Source: Lolium rigidum (taxonomy: Eukaryota; Streptophyta; Magnoliopsida; Poales; Poaceae). Taken from it: DNA of 64,000 bases. Under the pieces are notes generated by a model that saw only the letters and a program-made list of their open reading frames with translations, had not been told where the DNA came from and did no database searches. The position numbers were made by a program, and so were the translations under genes. Shown here piece by piece: positions 1-11,491 of this stretch. The stretch lies in assembly GCF_022539505.1 (NCBI RefSeq), contig NC_061514.1, forward strand, positions 329,885,090-329,949,089, written 5' to 3'. How positions within the stretch are numbered: the stretch's first letter is position 1; each line of letters begins with the position of its first letter.

Positions 1-1496
1 CACTAACCTATTGACGAGATACCGAAGAGCCGATTCTTGTTTTCTGCTGTTTTTGGTTTCAGAAATCTTAGTAAGGAAATATTCTCGGAATTGGACGAAA
101 TCAACGCCCAGGGTCCTATTTTCACACGAAGCTTCCAGAAGACCGAAGAGGATAAGAAGTGGGGCCATGAGGCGGCCACACGCTAGGGTGGCGCGGCCCA
201 AGCCTTGGCCGCGCCGGCCTGTTGTGTGGGGCCCTCGTGTGGCCCCCTGACCTGCCCTTCCGCCTACTTAAAGTCTTCATCGCGAAACCCCCAGTACCGA
301 GAGCCACGATACGGAAAACCTTCCAGAGACGCCGCCTCCGCCAATCCCATCTCGGGGGATTCAGGAGATTGCCTCCGGCACCCTGCCGGAGAGGGGAATC
401 ATCTCCCGGAGGTCTCTTCATCGCCATGATCGCCTCCGGATCGATGTGTGAGTAGTTCACGCCTGGACTATGGGTCCATAGCAGTAGCTAGATGGTCGTC
501 TTCTCCTAATTGTGCTATCATGTTAGATCTTGTGAGCTGCCTATCATGATCAAGATCATCTATTTGTAATGCTACATGTTGTGTTTGTTGGGATCCGATG
601 AATATTGAATACTATGTCAAGTTGATTATCAATCTATCATATATGAGTTGTTTATGTTCTTGCATGCTCTCCATTGCTAGTAGAGGCTCTGGCCAAGTTG
701 ATACTTGTAACTCCAAGAGGGAGTATTTATGCTCGATAGTGGGTTCATGCCTCCATTGAATTCGGGACAGTGACGGAAGTTCTAAGGTTGTGGATGTGCT
801 GTTGCCACTAGGGATAAAACATCGATGATTTGTCTAAGGATATTTGTGTTGATTACATTACGCACCATACTTAATGCAATTGTCTCGTTGCTTGCAACTT
901 AATACCGGAAGGGGTTCGGATGATAACTCGAAGTGGACTTTTTAGGCATAGATGCATCTTGGATGGCGGTCTATGTACTTTGTCGTAATGCCCTGATTAA
1001 ATCTCATAGTACTCATCATGATATATGTATGTGCATTGTTATGCCTTCTTTATTTGTCAATTGCCCAACTGTAATATGTTCACCCAACATGCTATTTATC
1101 TTATGGGAGAGACACCACTAGTGAACTGTGGACCCCGGCCCTATTCTTTACATCTGAAATACAATCTACTGCAATACTTGTTCTTCACTATTTTTCGCAA
1201 ACAATCATCTTCCACACAATACTGTTAATCCTTTGTTCACAGCAAGCCGGTGAGATTGACAACCTCACTGTTACGTTGGGGAAAAGTACTTTGGTTGTGT
1301 TGTGCAGGTTCCACGTTGGTGCCGGAATCCCTGGTGTTGCGCCGCACTACACTTTGCCGCCATCAACCTTCAACGTGCTTCTTGGCTCCTCCTGGTTCGA
1401 TAAACCTTGGTTTCTTTCTGAGGGAAAACTTGCTACTGTCTGCATCACACCTTCCTCTTGGTGTTCCCAACGGACGTGTGTTAATTGCACGCATCA
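1..1496 (+). repeat. Gypsy LTR, left arm (5' end outside the window)
   Basis: Plus-oriented LTR truncated by the window edge. It ends in GCATCA at 1496, followed by the primer-binding-site start TGGCGC at 1498-1503. It shares blocks with the LTR at 3373-4896, for example the segment with ATTCTCGGAATTGGACGAAA near its start and the GATGATAAC/TCATAGATGCA region around 920-960. Confidence 0.85.
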
Positions 1497-1504
1497 ATGG
1501 CGCG

Positions 1505-3093
1505 TGATGCACACGTCCGTTGGGAACCCCAAGAGGAAGGTGTGATGCGCACAGCAGTAACTTTTCCCTCAGAAAGAAACCAAGGTTATCGAACCAGTAG
1601 GAGATGAAGGCCACGTGAAGGTTGTTGGTGGAGGAGTGTAGTGCGGCGCAACACCGGGATTCCGACGCCAACGTGGAACCTGCACAACACAATCACAATA
1701 CTTTTCCCCAACTTAACAAGTGAGGTTGTCAATCTCACCGGCTTGCTGTAAACAAAGGATTAAACGTATGGTGTGGAGAATGATGTTTGTTTGCGAAGAA
1801 CAACGGAGAACGAGATTGCAGTAGATTGTATTTCAGATGTAAAAGAATGGACCAGGGTCCAAAGTTCACTAGTGGTGTCTCTCCAATAAGATAAACAGCA
1901 TGTTGGGTGAACAAATTACAGTTGGGCAATTGACAAATAGAGAGGGCATAACAATGCACATACATATCATGATGACTACTATGAAATTTACTTAGGGCAT
2001 TACGACAAAGAACATAGACCGCTATCCAAGCATGCATCTATACCTAAAAAGTCCACCTCCGAGTTAGCATCCGCACCCCTTCCGATATTAAGTTGCAAAC
2101 AACGAACAATTGCATTAAGTACTGTGCGTAATATAATCAACACAAATATCCTTAGACAAAGCATCGATGTTTTATCCCTAGTGGCAACAAGCACATCCAT
2201 AACCTTAGAACTTTCCGTCACTGTCCTGCATTCAATGGAGGCATGAACCCACTATCGAGCATAAATACTCCCTCTTGGAGTCACAAGTATCAACTTGGCC
2301 GAGCCTCTACTAGCAACGGAGAGCATGCAAGAACATAAACAACACATATATGATAGATCAATTAATCAACTTGACATAGTATTCCATATTCATCGGATCC
2401 CAACAAACACAACATGTAGCATTACAAATAGATGATCTTGATCATGATAGGCAGCTCACAAGATCTAAAGATGATAGCACAAGAGGAGAAGACAACCATC
2501 TAGCTGCTGCTATGGACCCATAGTCCAAGGATGAACTACTCACGCATCACTCCGGAGGCGGGCATGATGATGTAGAGCCCTCCGGTGATGATTCCCCTCT
2601 CCGGCAGGGTGCCGGAGGCGATCTCCTGAATCCCCCGAGATGGGATTGGCGGCGGCGGCGTCTTTGGAACTTTTCTCGTATCGTGGCTCTCGGTAATAGG
2701 GTTTTCGCGACGGTGAGAATATATAGGCGAAGGGGCAGAGTCAGGGGACGCTCGAGGGGCCCACCCCATAGGGCGGCGCGCCCAGGGGTGGGGCCGCGCC
2801 CCCTAGGGTGTGGCCGCCTCGTCGCCCCTCTTCGTCTCCTCTTCGGACTTCTGGAAGGCTCCGTGCAAAATAAGACCGTGGGCTTTTGTTTCGTCCAATT
2901 CCGAGAATATTTCCTGTGTAGGATTTCTGAAACCAAAAACATCAGAAAACAGGAATTGGCGCTTCGGCATCTTGTTAATTGGTTAGTGCCAGAAAATGCA
3001 TAAAAATGATGTAAAGTGTATATAAAACATGTGAGTATTGTCATTTAACTAGCATGGAACATAAGAAATTATAGATACGTTTGAGATGTATCA
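1505..3093 (-). repeat. Gypsy LTR, right arm, complete (about 1.59 kb)
   Basis: Minus-oriented LTR. Read on the minus strand it begins TGATACATCTCAAACG at 3093 and ends CACACGTGTGCATCA-like at 1505, so it has TG...CA ends. The five bases beyond its outer end (3094-3098) are TTCCC. The five bases inside the palindrome (1500-1504) are GCGCG, so this LTR is not flanked by its own target duplication. Confidence 0.85.
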
Positions 3094-3372
3094 TTCCCCA
3101 ACGGTGTGCAATCTACGCTCATCATTGGCCCTTTTGTATCGTCGGCAAATCTCATCCGACGAGATGACAAGCGTCGCGACGAGCCACGCAATGATGATGA
3201 TTGCCGACGCGATTAGCGACATCGTGATGATGACTGGCGCCGTGATGATAGGCACCGTGATGAGCCACACCGTGATGATACGCGTCGTGATTAGCCCCAC
3301 CGTGATGACAAGCGTCGAGAAAAACCACACCGTGACAACCGGCACCGCGATGAGCCACGCCGTGATGGGCCA
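3094..3372 (+). pseudogene. Copia gag fragment with Arg/Asp-rich repeats
   Basis: From about 3150 to 3372 the sequence is a degenerate array of 15-bp-scale units (CGTGATGA with a variable linker). Read in one frame it encodes repeated Arg-Arg-Asp-Asp or His-Arg-Asp-Glu blocks. Such charged repeats occur just before the zinc knuckle of plant Copia Gag proteins, and the same pattern resumes after the Gypsy insertion at 15091. In-frame stops (RRD followed by TAG) show decay. The segment ends with GGCCA (3368-3372), the left target-site copy of the Gypsy insertion. Confidence 0.7.
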
Positions 3373-4896
3373 TGATACGTTGCAAACGTATCTATAGTTT
3401 TTGATGCTCCATGCGTGTTTTACACCAATTTCTATATGTTTTGTCTATACTTCGTGGCACTTTTATGCATATTCCGGAACTAACCTATTGATAAGATGCC
3501 ATAGTGTCAGTTCCTGTTTTTGCTGTCTTTTATTTCAGAAAAGTTGTACATGAAATATTCTCGGAATTGGACGAAATAAAAGCCAAACCTCCTATTTTTC
3601 CCGACACGATGACGGAGTCCAGAGTAGAGACGGAGGAGGGCACCAGGGAGGCCACGCCAGCCCTTGGCGCGGCCCCCTGGCCATGCCATGGGGTAGCGTG
3701 GGGTCTCCTAGCGCCCACCGACCTCGCCCTTCCGCCTATATATTGCCTTCGACGCAAAAACCCTAAAAATGCCAGCCTCCATCCATGAAAAGCTCCGTCG
3801 CCGCCGCCATCGTCCAGACAAGTTTCGGGGGTCAGATTTTCCTGTTCTGGCACCCTGCTGGAACGGGGATTGACCCTCGGAGCCATATCCATCGACTCCA
3901 CTGCCTCCGCTTCGACTCCATGATGGTTAGTGAGTAGTCCCCCCTGGACTACGGGTTCTCGGCTGTAGCTAGTTGGTACTCTCTCTCCCATGTACTTCAA
4001 TACAATGATCTCATGAGCTGCGTTGCATGATTGAGATCCATATGATGTAATCGGTGTTGTGTTTGTTGGGATCCGATAAATTGCGGAATTGTGATCAGTT
4101 TGTTCATCATATTATCATACTACTGTTATTTAAGATCTTGCATGCTCTCTGGTACTTGTAGTTACCTTGATCAAGTAGTTCGTTGTATCTCCAAGAGCGA
4201 GTATTTATGCTCGATAGTGGGTTCATGCCTCTAGTAATCTCTAAGAGTGGCAATAACTTCTAAGATTGTAGATGTGCGGTTGCTACTAGAGAGAAAAATA
4301 ATGTTTTGTCTAAGTATAATTCTATTGTTTACTTTGCACACATTACTTAATGCGATAATCTGTTGCTTGCAACTTAATACTGGAAGGGGTTCGGATGATA
4401 CCCAGAAGGTGGATTATTAGTCATAGACGTAGTTGGATTACGGTCTATGTATTATGTTGTAATGCCCAATTTAATACTACAGTAAAATTTATCTTATCAT
4501 AGCATGCATTGTCATGCCCTCACAATTATCAATTGCCCAACTGTAATTTGTTCACCCAACACATGTTATTTGGAGAGTTACCACTAGTGTAGATAGCTGG
4601 GAACCCCGGTCCCTCTGTCATCATCATTGCTCTACAATCAACTACGCACTGGAATATTTTCTGGTGCCATTGCCTATGTGTTACTGCTACTGCTACTGTG
4701 TTACTATTGTCACTGCTTTCATATTACTGCTCCTTTCACATCACCCTTGTTAGTAGCGCTTTTCCAGGTGGAGCTGAATTGACAACTCCGCTGTTAAGGT
4801 TTATAAGTATTCTTTGTCATCCCTTGTGTCGAATCAATAAATTTAGTTTTACTTTCCTCGAAGACTGTTGCGATCCCCTATACTTGTGGGTCATCA
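3373..4896 (+). repeat. 5' LTR of the non-autonomous Gypsy element (1524 bp)
   Basis: Begins TGATACGTTGC and ends GTGGGTCATCA. It keeps the segment around 3675-3945 (GC-rich, with a TATATATTGCC-like motif at about 3737) that is missing from the 3' LTR. Confidence 0.9.
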
Positions 4897-4907
4897 AGAC
4901 TATTTTC

Positions 4908-4924
4908 TGGCGCATTGCCGGGGA
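4908..4924 (+). other. Primer-binding site (tRNA-Asp type)
   Basis: TGGCGCATTGCCGGGGA starts 11 bp after the LTR. It matches the complement of the plant tRNA-Asp 3' end (TGGCGCCGTTGCCGGGGA) with one base missing and one mismatch. This primer is typical of the Athila branch of Gypsy elements. Confidence 0.8.
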
Positions 4925-5145
4925 TGCATAGCTCTACTCATAAGTTCACCTGGGATGTACACTTTACCTATCTTTCTGTTTTATTTTATTTTGTCTTGTC
5001 TAGTTTATTTGTGCTTAATTTATTCCTGTTTAGTTGTGTTTTGTTTAGTTTACTTTTGTCTAGTTTATTTTTGTCTTCTCTATTTTCTTATATACCCGAA
5101 AATCCATAAGAATTTAGAAAACTGAAAATCTAAAAAACAGTTGTT

Positions 5146-6379
5146 ATGGAAGAACATGCTAGAACCTCTATGGAACTATTTATAAAGTATAGAGAATCAT
5201 ATAAGGGTAAAGTCATGAGAGGCATGTTAAAAAAAGTTAAATCAAATTGCTGAAATTTTGCTTAAACGCCATAATATAAATTGTTGCTCTGAATAGGATA
5301 CTAAACATCTTAAATTCCAATGTGGCTTTAGTAAAGAAGTTTTAATTGTGAACTATCATTTTAATAACTATATTCATCTTGGATTTGAAGAAGTAGAACA
5401 ATTTGTATTATTTATGGGAGCTTCTGAAATAGAATCCTTCATGTCTAAAAATTATGAAACATGTGTTGCTTGTAATAAAATTAAAGATATGCTCTCTTCT
5501 ACCCTTTATTACTGCATAGAAAATTTCGGCAATAATTTATATATCACTAATTATAAAGAGAGACTCAGTCATGCACAAGAATGTATCCAAAATTTGCAGG
5601 AACATGCGAAAGAAGAAATTGCTGAACCTGAAAGCTCATTAGATGAAAAAGAGGAGGAGAGTGATGAACAAAAGGAGGAATAATGGATTAGCTACCCATG
5701 CCTACCTTCTAATGAGAGTAACTCTTTATCTCTTACACTATTTGATTGTCCTCCATGCTTACCAAAGGAGGATGAATGTTATGTTCCTGTGGATTCTCTT
5801 GAAATATTTACTAAAAGTAAAACTTGTGATAATAATTATAAGCCTGTTATCTATGATAATTCATGCTATTTTTATAAATCTTATGATAATCCTTTATATG
5901 TGCCTAACTTTGAAATGCATGGTACTAAAGACTTTTGCTTGGAAAATGTTTATGATAAAGCTCTATATGATGGTCCTACATTGGTTGATAATATTAATTG
6001 TACTACTATTGAAAATGAGTTTGGAGGGGTCTTGACTTTATCTTGGAGCCCCATACCTCTTGAGAATGATCAACCATCTTGTTATAAAATTGTTAAAAGT
6101 GGGTTTGAATGTTTTAATCCGACTATTTTTGAGCTTGATAAAAATTATGTGTTTGTAAATCATGAAAAGCATGCTTTATGTGATAGTTATATTGTTGAGT
6201 TTATTTATGATGCTACGGAAAATTACTATGAGAGATTAGAATATGATTGTAGAAGTTTTTATGGTACTAAAACACCTCTCTATATGCTGAAAGTTTTGAA
6301 GTTACTCTTGTTTTATCTTCCTATGCTTGTCACTTTGCTCTTTGTGCAATTTATTTGTTTAGAAGATTCCTATGCATAG
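5146..6379 (+). pseudogene. Retrotransposon-borne ORF of unknown function (about 410 codons, broken)
   Basis: An ATG at 5146 opens an AT-rich reading frame that shifts by one base in the A-run at 5229-5235. The frame then continues to 6379, interrupted only by TAG at 5294-5296 and TAA at 5681-5683. The segments 5348-5680 and 5684-6376 are in the same frame and each is free of other stops. The middle is acidic (Glu/Asp/Lys-rich just before 5680). The second half is rich in Tyr, Asn, Asp and Cys. The C-terminus (about 6280-6370) is a run of Leu, Phe and Val long enough for one membrane segment. I recognise no enzyme motif. Position after the primer-binding site would suit a Gag-like role and the C-terminal hydrophobic segment an envelope-like one, but neither can be shown. 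Confidence 0.65.
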
Positions 6380-7765
6380 GAAGTGGGTTAGACTTAAATG
6401 TGTTTTGAATTTTCTTCTTGATTCCCTTTTTGTTTCATTTTCTATTTTCATGACTGCATCATTAAAACTATCAAGCCTACCTAAAAGGCATTAAAGAAAA
6501 GCGCTTATGGGAGACAACCCATTATTTATTTCTGTAATTTTTATTTTGTTGAGTATTGGAATTTGTTACCTCTTTAATATACTCCTTACCCTTTTTATTT
6601 CTTTTTATGCCAAGATTAGACTCTAATAGGAAGAAAGTAAGATTTGGGAAAGTTGCTGTCCTAAAACAGATTATGTGGTGTCACCAAAAACATTCGTATT
6701 CCTAGCCAGAACTTAATATTGAGCTTCCAATGTTTGAGCATATGCCCCATGTTATTATCTAACTTTCATTAGTTGAGCACTTTTCATCTGAGCAACAGAA
6801 GATTTTGAAAAAATTGATCTTTTACCTATTGTTCTGTTTGGACAGATTTCTGCCACTATTTGTATTTGCCTCTTAATCTCTTTCTTTTTTAGTTCTTTTG
6901 AGGAAAGAGCTATTTAAAGAATTTGCTACAGCAGCTAATATTTTAATGGATGTTTGATATATGTTAGAACTGAACCCAAGTGGATTTATTATTTTTATTG
7001 CACTAATGCTGCTAATAAGAATTGTGTTAAGTTTTGTATGAAGGAAGTTTTCAAGTGTAGGGAGAGAAGAATGATGTAATGAGATGAAGTATGGATAAAA
7101 GATCAAGCTTGGGGATGACCATGTCACCCCAAGAAATATCCAAGAGGTACAAGCGTCGAAGCTTGGGGATGCCCAAGGCATCCCCTCTTCATCAACAAAG
7201 CACCAAGTCATCTTTCTAGACGCTATATTTTTATTGCTTCATATGTTATGTGTTGTTTTTGGAGAGTCTTTATTTTTGTTTTTAGTTTTATTCTATTTTG
7301 TTTTCTATAGCATATGGTTGTATCCCAGCATATTTGTTTTGGAGAATGACACACTCCATTTTAATTGCATAGAACACTCTAGTTTTCGCTCTTGTTGTTC
7401 TGCGAGTGTTCTAGTTTGCTAGTACTGCGTTTAGCTCTTGGTTTTCCACTCATATTTTGTTAAGAGCTTGTTAGTTTTCTTCATTTATGTATTATTATCT
7501 CTCTAGTCTTATTTTATTATTAGCTATGAGATTTGTTTCAAATAAATTGATTGGTGCTGGAGACGAGTAAAATATTGCATGCTTATAGTGATGCAAAAGG
7601 AAACTTTTCTAGACTGTGGCATAGACTTTGGCATGTCATGTTGGATTTTATTCTTATTATTTGCTTAGTAGTTATTTTTTTAGCATGGCTTGTCTCAAAT
7701 AGTTGAGAGTGCATAATGTGCCATTGAAAGAATCATGTGTTGTTTCCATCATACAAAACATAATA
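6380..7765 (+). other. Non-coding internal region of the Gypsy element
   Basis: AT-rich sequence with no credible coding frame. The repeated phrase AAGCTTGGGGATG occurs at 7107-7119 and 7160-7172 and again next to the 3' LTR (13813-13825). It forms small inverted repeats with GCATCCCC/CACCCC stretches nearby. The region ends at the Mutator target duplication (7757-7765). Confidence 0.6.
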
Positions 7766-7864
7766 GGGCTTTCTATTTTCGTGCCCTCGGGTCCTTAGTT
7801 GTGCCCAGTTTTCCCCAGCTCCTTAGTTTTTCCTCAGTTTTCCCCAAGACCTTGTCTGAAACCC
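7766..7864 (+). repeat. Left terminal inverted repeat of the MULE
   Basis: 99 bp starting GGGCTTTCTATTTTCG and ending GTCTGAAACCC. It matches the reverse complement of 12455-12553 almost completely. It contains repeated CAGTTTTCCCC/CTCCTTAGTTTTTCC phrases. Confidence 0.92.
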
Positions 7865-8357
7865 ACAAAGGAGCTCGGACGGAAGGAATCCGTTAAGTTG
7901 ACCGTTCCATGCTGACGAGTGGGGTCGTGTCGTTTATGGGGCCGCGTCGTGTGGGGCTGGTAGGAAGGAACTGTGTGGGACAGGACGAGACCATGTTTGT
8001 GTGGCCGTAGCGTGTGGAGCCGTGTGGGTCCGGGACGTGGGCACAATTGGTTTCTGTCTCTTTCGCCCATATTAGCAGTTTTCAATGTACCTTTTTCCTC
8101 TCTCTCGCTCGATCTTATTTATATTTGATAGCCCAAATTGGTAGCAAATCTAGAGCATCTTCTCCTTCTGTTTTTTAACGCCATTCATTTCTTTATGCCT
8201 TCGTTTTTACCCAATCAGGTAGGAAATCTAGGGCACAAATCCAGAGAAAATATAGGATAAGCTGCATACAGCAGCCAACATAGCATAGATATATTCACGA
8301 CAGATCCAACAGTAGTACCGATAGAACCCTACAACATAAGCAACATTTTACATGAAT

Positions 8358-9401
8358 TTAAGCTGCTCTACAGATAGAGCAGTCACATATAGAGAGTGCA
8401 GTAGGCATGTTCAACGCCTCTAGGTAGCGCCTGTGACTCGCTTGTAGGTTGCGCAGGTGAATCCCAAGTGCTTTGTGTTTGGCCATGAACACATGCACGT
8501 TCACGGTCGTTCCAACTCTAGCGCCGCATCTGCCAATAGATTCAACATGGTTCACCAGGCAGTTGAAGTCGGTGGCACGGAGCTTCCTGTTGCAGAAGGG
8601 GCACTTGTAAATGCCTCGAGCAAAGGGGCCATCGTAATGGCCGGACTGCAGCCTCCTGAGGACGTGATGAGTCTTGGTGTGGAAGGAGTCATCGTCGCTG
8701 TCGACGTCGCTGCTCTGCACCTATCACGTAGCACCAAAGATCGTGCAAAAAACACGGAGTCAATTGCAACGATGATGGAACAGAGAGTGAACAAAGATCA
8801 TGCATGATAATATGAGCTCGAAAAAAAGAGGTAGCCTCAGTTACATTGGACACACTTATATCCAGGATTTGAGTCACTAAACCAAAGATCATGCACAAAA
8901 AATTTGTACACACCAATTGTTTACTGACCAAACCCTAAATCAATTTGTGCCCAAATATTCATCATCACCGGCACAAATCTTAAACAAAAGCAAATCACAA
9001 ACACTAATAACGCAAGATCTAACACAAAAGGATTGAACTAGGAACATACGCACCCTAATAACGCAAGATCTAACACAAATGGATTGAACTAGGAACAGAC
9101 GAACCCTAATTACGCTAGATCTAACACAAAAGGATTGAAATGGCATAAGAACAAGGGAACAAAGGGTTACCTCCGGCTCGTCATCGACGATGCTGGTGTC
9201 GTAGGGGTTCTTCGGCGCGACGTACGACATTGGTTCGTACGGGTTCCAAGCGACGGGGGCCTGGACGGTGGCGGCGGCCGATGCTTCGGTGGCTGATGCG
9301 CCGGCTGCTACGTTGGAAGCAGTGACAGGGGCCTGGACGGGGGCAGTGGACGATGCGCCGGCGGCTGATGCACCGACAATGGGCATCTCATTCTTGTCCA
9401 T
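8358..9401 (-). CDS. XS-type zinc-finger-like protein captured in the MULE
   Basis: Two exons on minus. Exon 1 is 9401-9171 (ATG at 9401-9399, 77 codons) and exon 2 is 8714-8358 (118 codons plus stop). The intron has a GT donor at 9170-9169 and a CAG acceptor at 8717-8715, and both exon ends are phase 0. The predicted protein is 195 residues. Residues 1-60 are Ala/Val/Thr/Pro-rich. An acidic stretch (DVDSDDDS) begins exon 2. It is followed by a zinc-finger motif CPFC-x14-H that reads like the XS-associated zinc finger of SGS3-family plant proteins. A TATA-like TTTATAGAG lies about 110 bp upstream. No XS domain follows, so a silencing role should not be assumed. The intact frame may reflect recent capture rather than function. 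Confidence 0.65.
9004..9150. repeat. 51-bp tandem repeat, about 3 copies, in the zinc-finger gene intron
   Basis: Units begin CTAATAACGCAAGATC at 9004, 9055 and 9106. The third copy is slightly diverged. The array lies wholly inside the intron of the minus-strand gene. Confidence 0.85.
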
Positions 9402-10267
9402 CGCCGGCGGTTTTCTTCGGGGTTTTTTCTTCGGTTGTGGAGAAGATGATGGGACAGGAGAGGCGGTTGCAGTGAGAACGTGCGTCGAGGGAGAGAAAAG
9501 GGCTCTATAAAGACAAAGGTGGCGTGTACCGCAACACGCGTCCGCTATGCACGGCTGCAGCGTGCACCGCGACACGAGTCTAACCCTGGGACGTTTGGTG
9601 TACTTAGTTATAACCTCGTGCCTTATATAGAAATTTTATCTGTACTCAGTTTTCCTGTCGAGTACTTAGACTGGCAAGTGCAATATACTCAGTTTTACCC
9701 TCAAGTAGCTGGTCAACAGAGAGTCAACAAATGATATTAACATATCTAATTGAGTCATTTCATGCGCAAAAAAATCCAAAAAAATAAAAACATAGTGGTA
9801 CCTACTCATGGAGGCTTCCTACGCAACCTTCCACCTAGAAAACCTTAACAAACATATATAAATCAAGTTTTACCACAAATTTCCAATTCTCAGAATCACT
9901 AGTGTAGCTATGAAGATGCATGGTTTTCCACTCAAACCCCTTTGCAAAACATCTTCCCCAAAAATATAGTTTGTCTAAATGATGCCATAATTGTCACACT
10001 CATGTATATTTGAATTGAAAATAATTTGATGTAGCCCAATATGAATTATATTGTACAAAACACGCATTTTTCATTTTGTAATTCTTTTGTTTGAATCCCT
10101 TAGTCTATTTACTATTTATGTGCCCTTGGATTCTTAGTACTACTCAGTTTTGCCCTCAAGTTCTGTCACAAATGCTCTCAGAAGCCCAAAGTTATCTTGA
10201 TTGGTTGAGTCCTTGTCACACGGATCGACTCCACGAACCGTTGATCAACTTATCTAACGGGCAGTAT

Positions 10268-10360
10268 ACCCCTCCCCGTCTCTTCGTGGCCACCCCTCTC
10301 TCTCTCTCTTCGTGTCCACCCCTCTCTCTCTTCGTGGCCACCCCTCTCTCTCTCTCTGTC
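10268..10360. repeat. CT-rich microsatellite with interspersed CTTCGTGGCCACC
   Basis: Runs of CT are broken by repeated TTCGTGGCCACCCC or TTCGTGTCCACCCC. The run abuts the 160-bp array. Confidence 0.8.
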
Positions 10361-11485
10361 GGTGGATGCATTATTGTCACCCCTCTAACAATTATCAACT
10401 ATCTTTAGCTTTCCTTTTCTTTTAGGGAATATAGTTTGGGATATAGTTTTGGTAATTTGAGACGGCCCAAAAGTGGTATAATTTTGGTATAAACATGAGG
10501 CATACATATTTGCGGATTTTGGTGAATGCATTATTGCCACCCCTCTAACAATTATCAACTATCTTTCGCTTTCCTTTTCTTTTAGGGGATATATTTTGGG
10601 ATATAGTTTTGGCAATTTGAAACGGCCCAAAAGTGGTATAATTTTGGTATAAACATGAGGCATGCATATTTGCGGATTTCGGTGAATGCATTATTGTCAC
10701 CCCTCTAACAATTATCAACTATCTTTCGCTTTCCTTTTTTTTAGGGGATATAGTTTTGGTAATTTGAAACGGCCCAAAAGTGGTATAATTTTGGTATAAA
10801 CATGAGGCATACATATTTGCGGATTTAGGTGAATGCATTATTGTCACCCCTCTAACAATTATCAACTATCTTTCGCTTTCCTTTTCTTTTAGGGGATATA
10901 GTTTGGGATATAGTTTTGGTAATTTGAAACGGCCCAAAAGTGGTATAATTTTGGTATAAACATGAGGAATACATATTTGCGGATTTCGGTGAATGCATTA
11001 TTATCACCCCTCTAACAATTATCAACTATCTTTCGCTTTCCTTTTCTTTTAGGGGATATAGTTTGGGATATAGTTTTGGTAATTTGAAACGGCCCAAAAG
11101 TGGTATAATTTTGGTATAAACATGAGGCATACATATTTGCGGATTTTGGTGAATGCATTATTGTCACCCCTCTAACAATTATCAACTATCTTTCGATTTC
11201 CTTTTCTTTTAGGGGATATATTTTGGGATATAGTTTTGGTAATTTGAAACGGCCAAAAAGTGGTATAATTTTGGTATACACATGAGGCATACATATTTGC
11301 GGATTTCGGTGAATGCATTATTGTCACCCCTCTAACAATTATCAACTATCTTTCGCTTTCCTTTTATTTTAGGGGATATAGTTTTGGCATATTTGGGGGA
11401 TTTCGGTGAATAGATTATTTGTCACCCCTCTAACAATTATCAACTTTCTTTAGCATTCCAATATAGTTGGTAATTTCGGTGAATG
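10361..11485. repeat. 160-bp tandem repeat array, about 7 copies
   Basis: Units start GGT(G)GATGCATTATTGTC at 10361, 10521, 10681, 10828, 10988, 11148 and 11308, with degenerate starts at 11405 and 11478. Spacing is exactly 160 bp except for one unit of 147 bp, which has lost a GGATATAGTTTGG-like segment. Each unit contains GGCCCAAAAGTGG and TTTTGGTATAAACATGAGG. There is no coding frame. The array lies between the two zinc-finger genes within the MULE. Confidence 0.95.
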
Positions 11486-11491
11486 CACACA

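Larger units (their letters stand above)
1..3093. mobile_element. Large palindrome of two inverted Gypsy LTRs (3' ends facing)
   Basis: The left arm (1-1496, plus orientation) and the right arm (1505-3093, minus orientation) are copies of the same roughly 1.6-kb LTR. They face each other with their 3' ends and are separated by only 8 bp (atggcgcg). Arm identity looks to be about 90% or better, with many scattered differences, so this is not a simple assembly fold-back. The spacer contains TGGCGC, the start of the tRNA-Asp type primer-binding site that normally follows such an LTR. The right arm ends at 3093, where its outer terminus (read on minus) is TGATAC. The left arm should start about 100 bp before the window. 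No internal coding region remains. The LTRs are related to those of the element at 3373-15085 and resemble Triticeae Athila/Sabrina-type Gypsy LTRs, though the family name is my recollection. Confidence 0.85.

Noticed and set aside
122..460. Overlapping open frames on both strands in the GC-rich part of the left LTR (and its mirror at 2536-3044)
   Set aside because: They lie in an LTR, mirror each other because of the palindrome, show no domain, and have composition explained by the GC-rich LTR segment.
3160..3370. Possible CRISPR-like regular repeats
   Set aside because: Units are degenerate 15-mers without unique spacers, and the context is a plant retrotransposon.
3086..3397. Met/Thr/Val-rich frame over the CGTGATGA repeats
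   Set aside because: It is a shadow frame of a short tandem repeat whose Arg/Asp frame matches the Copia Gag linker.
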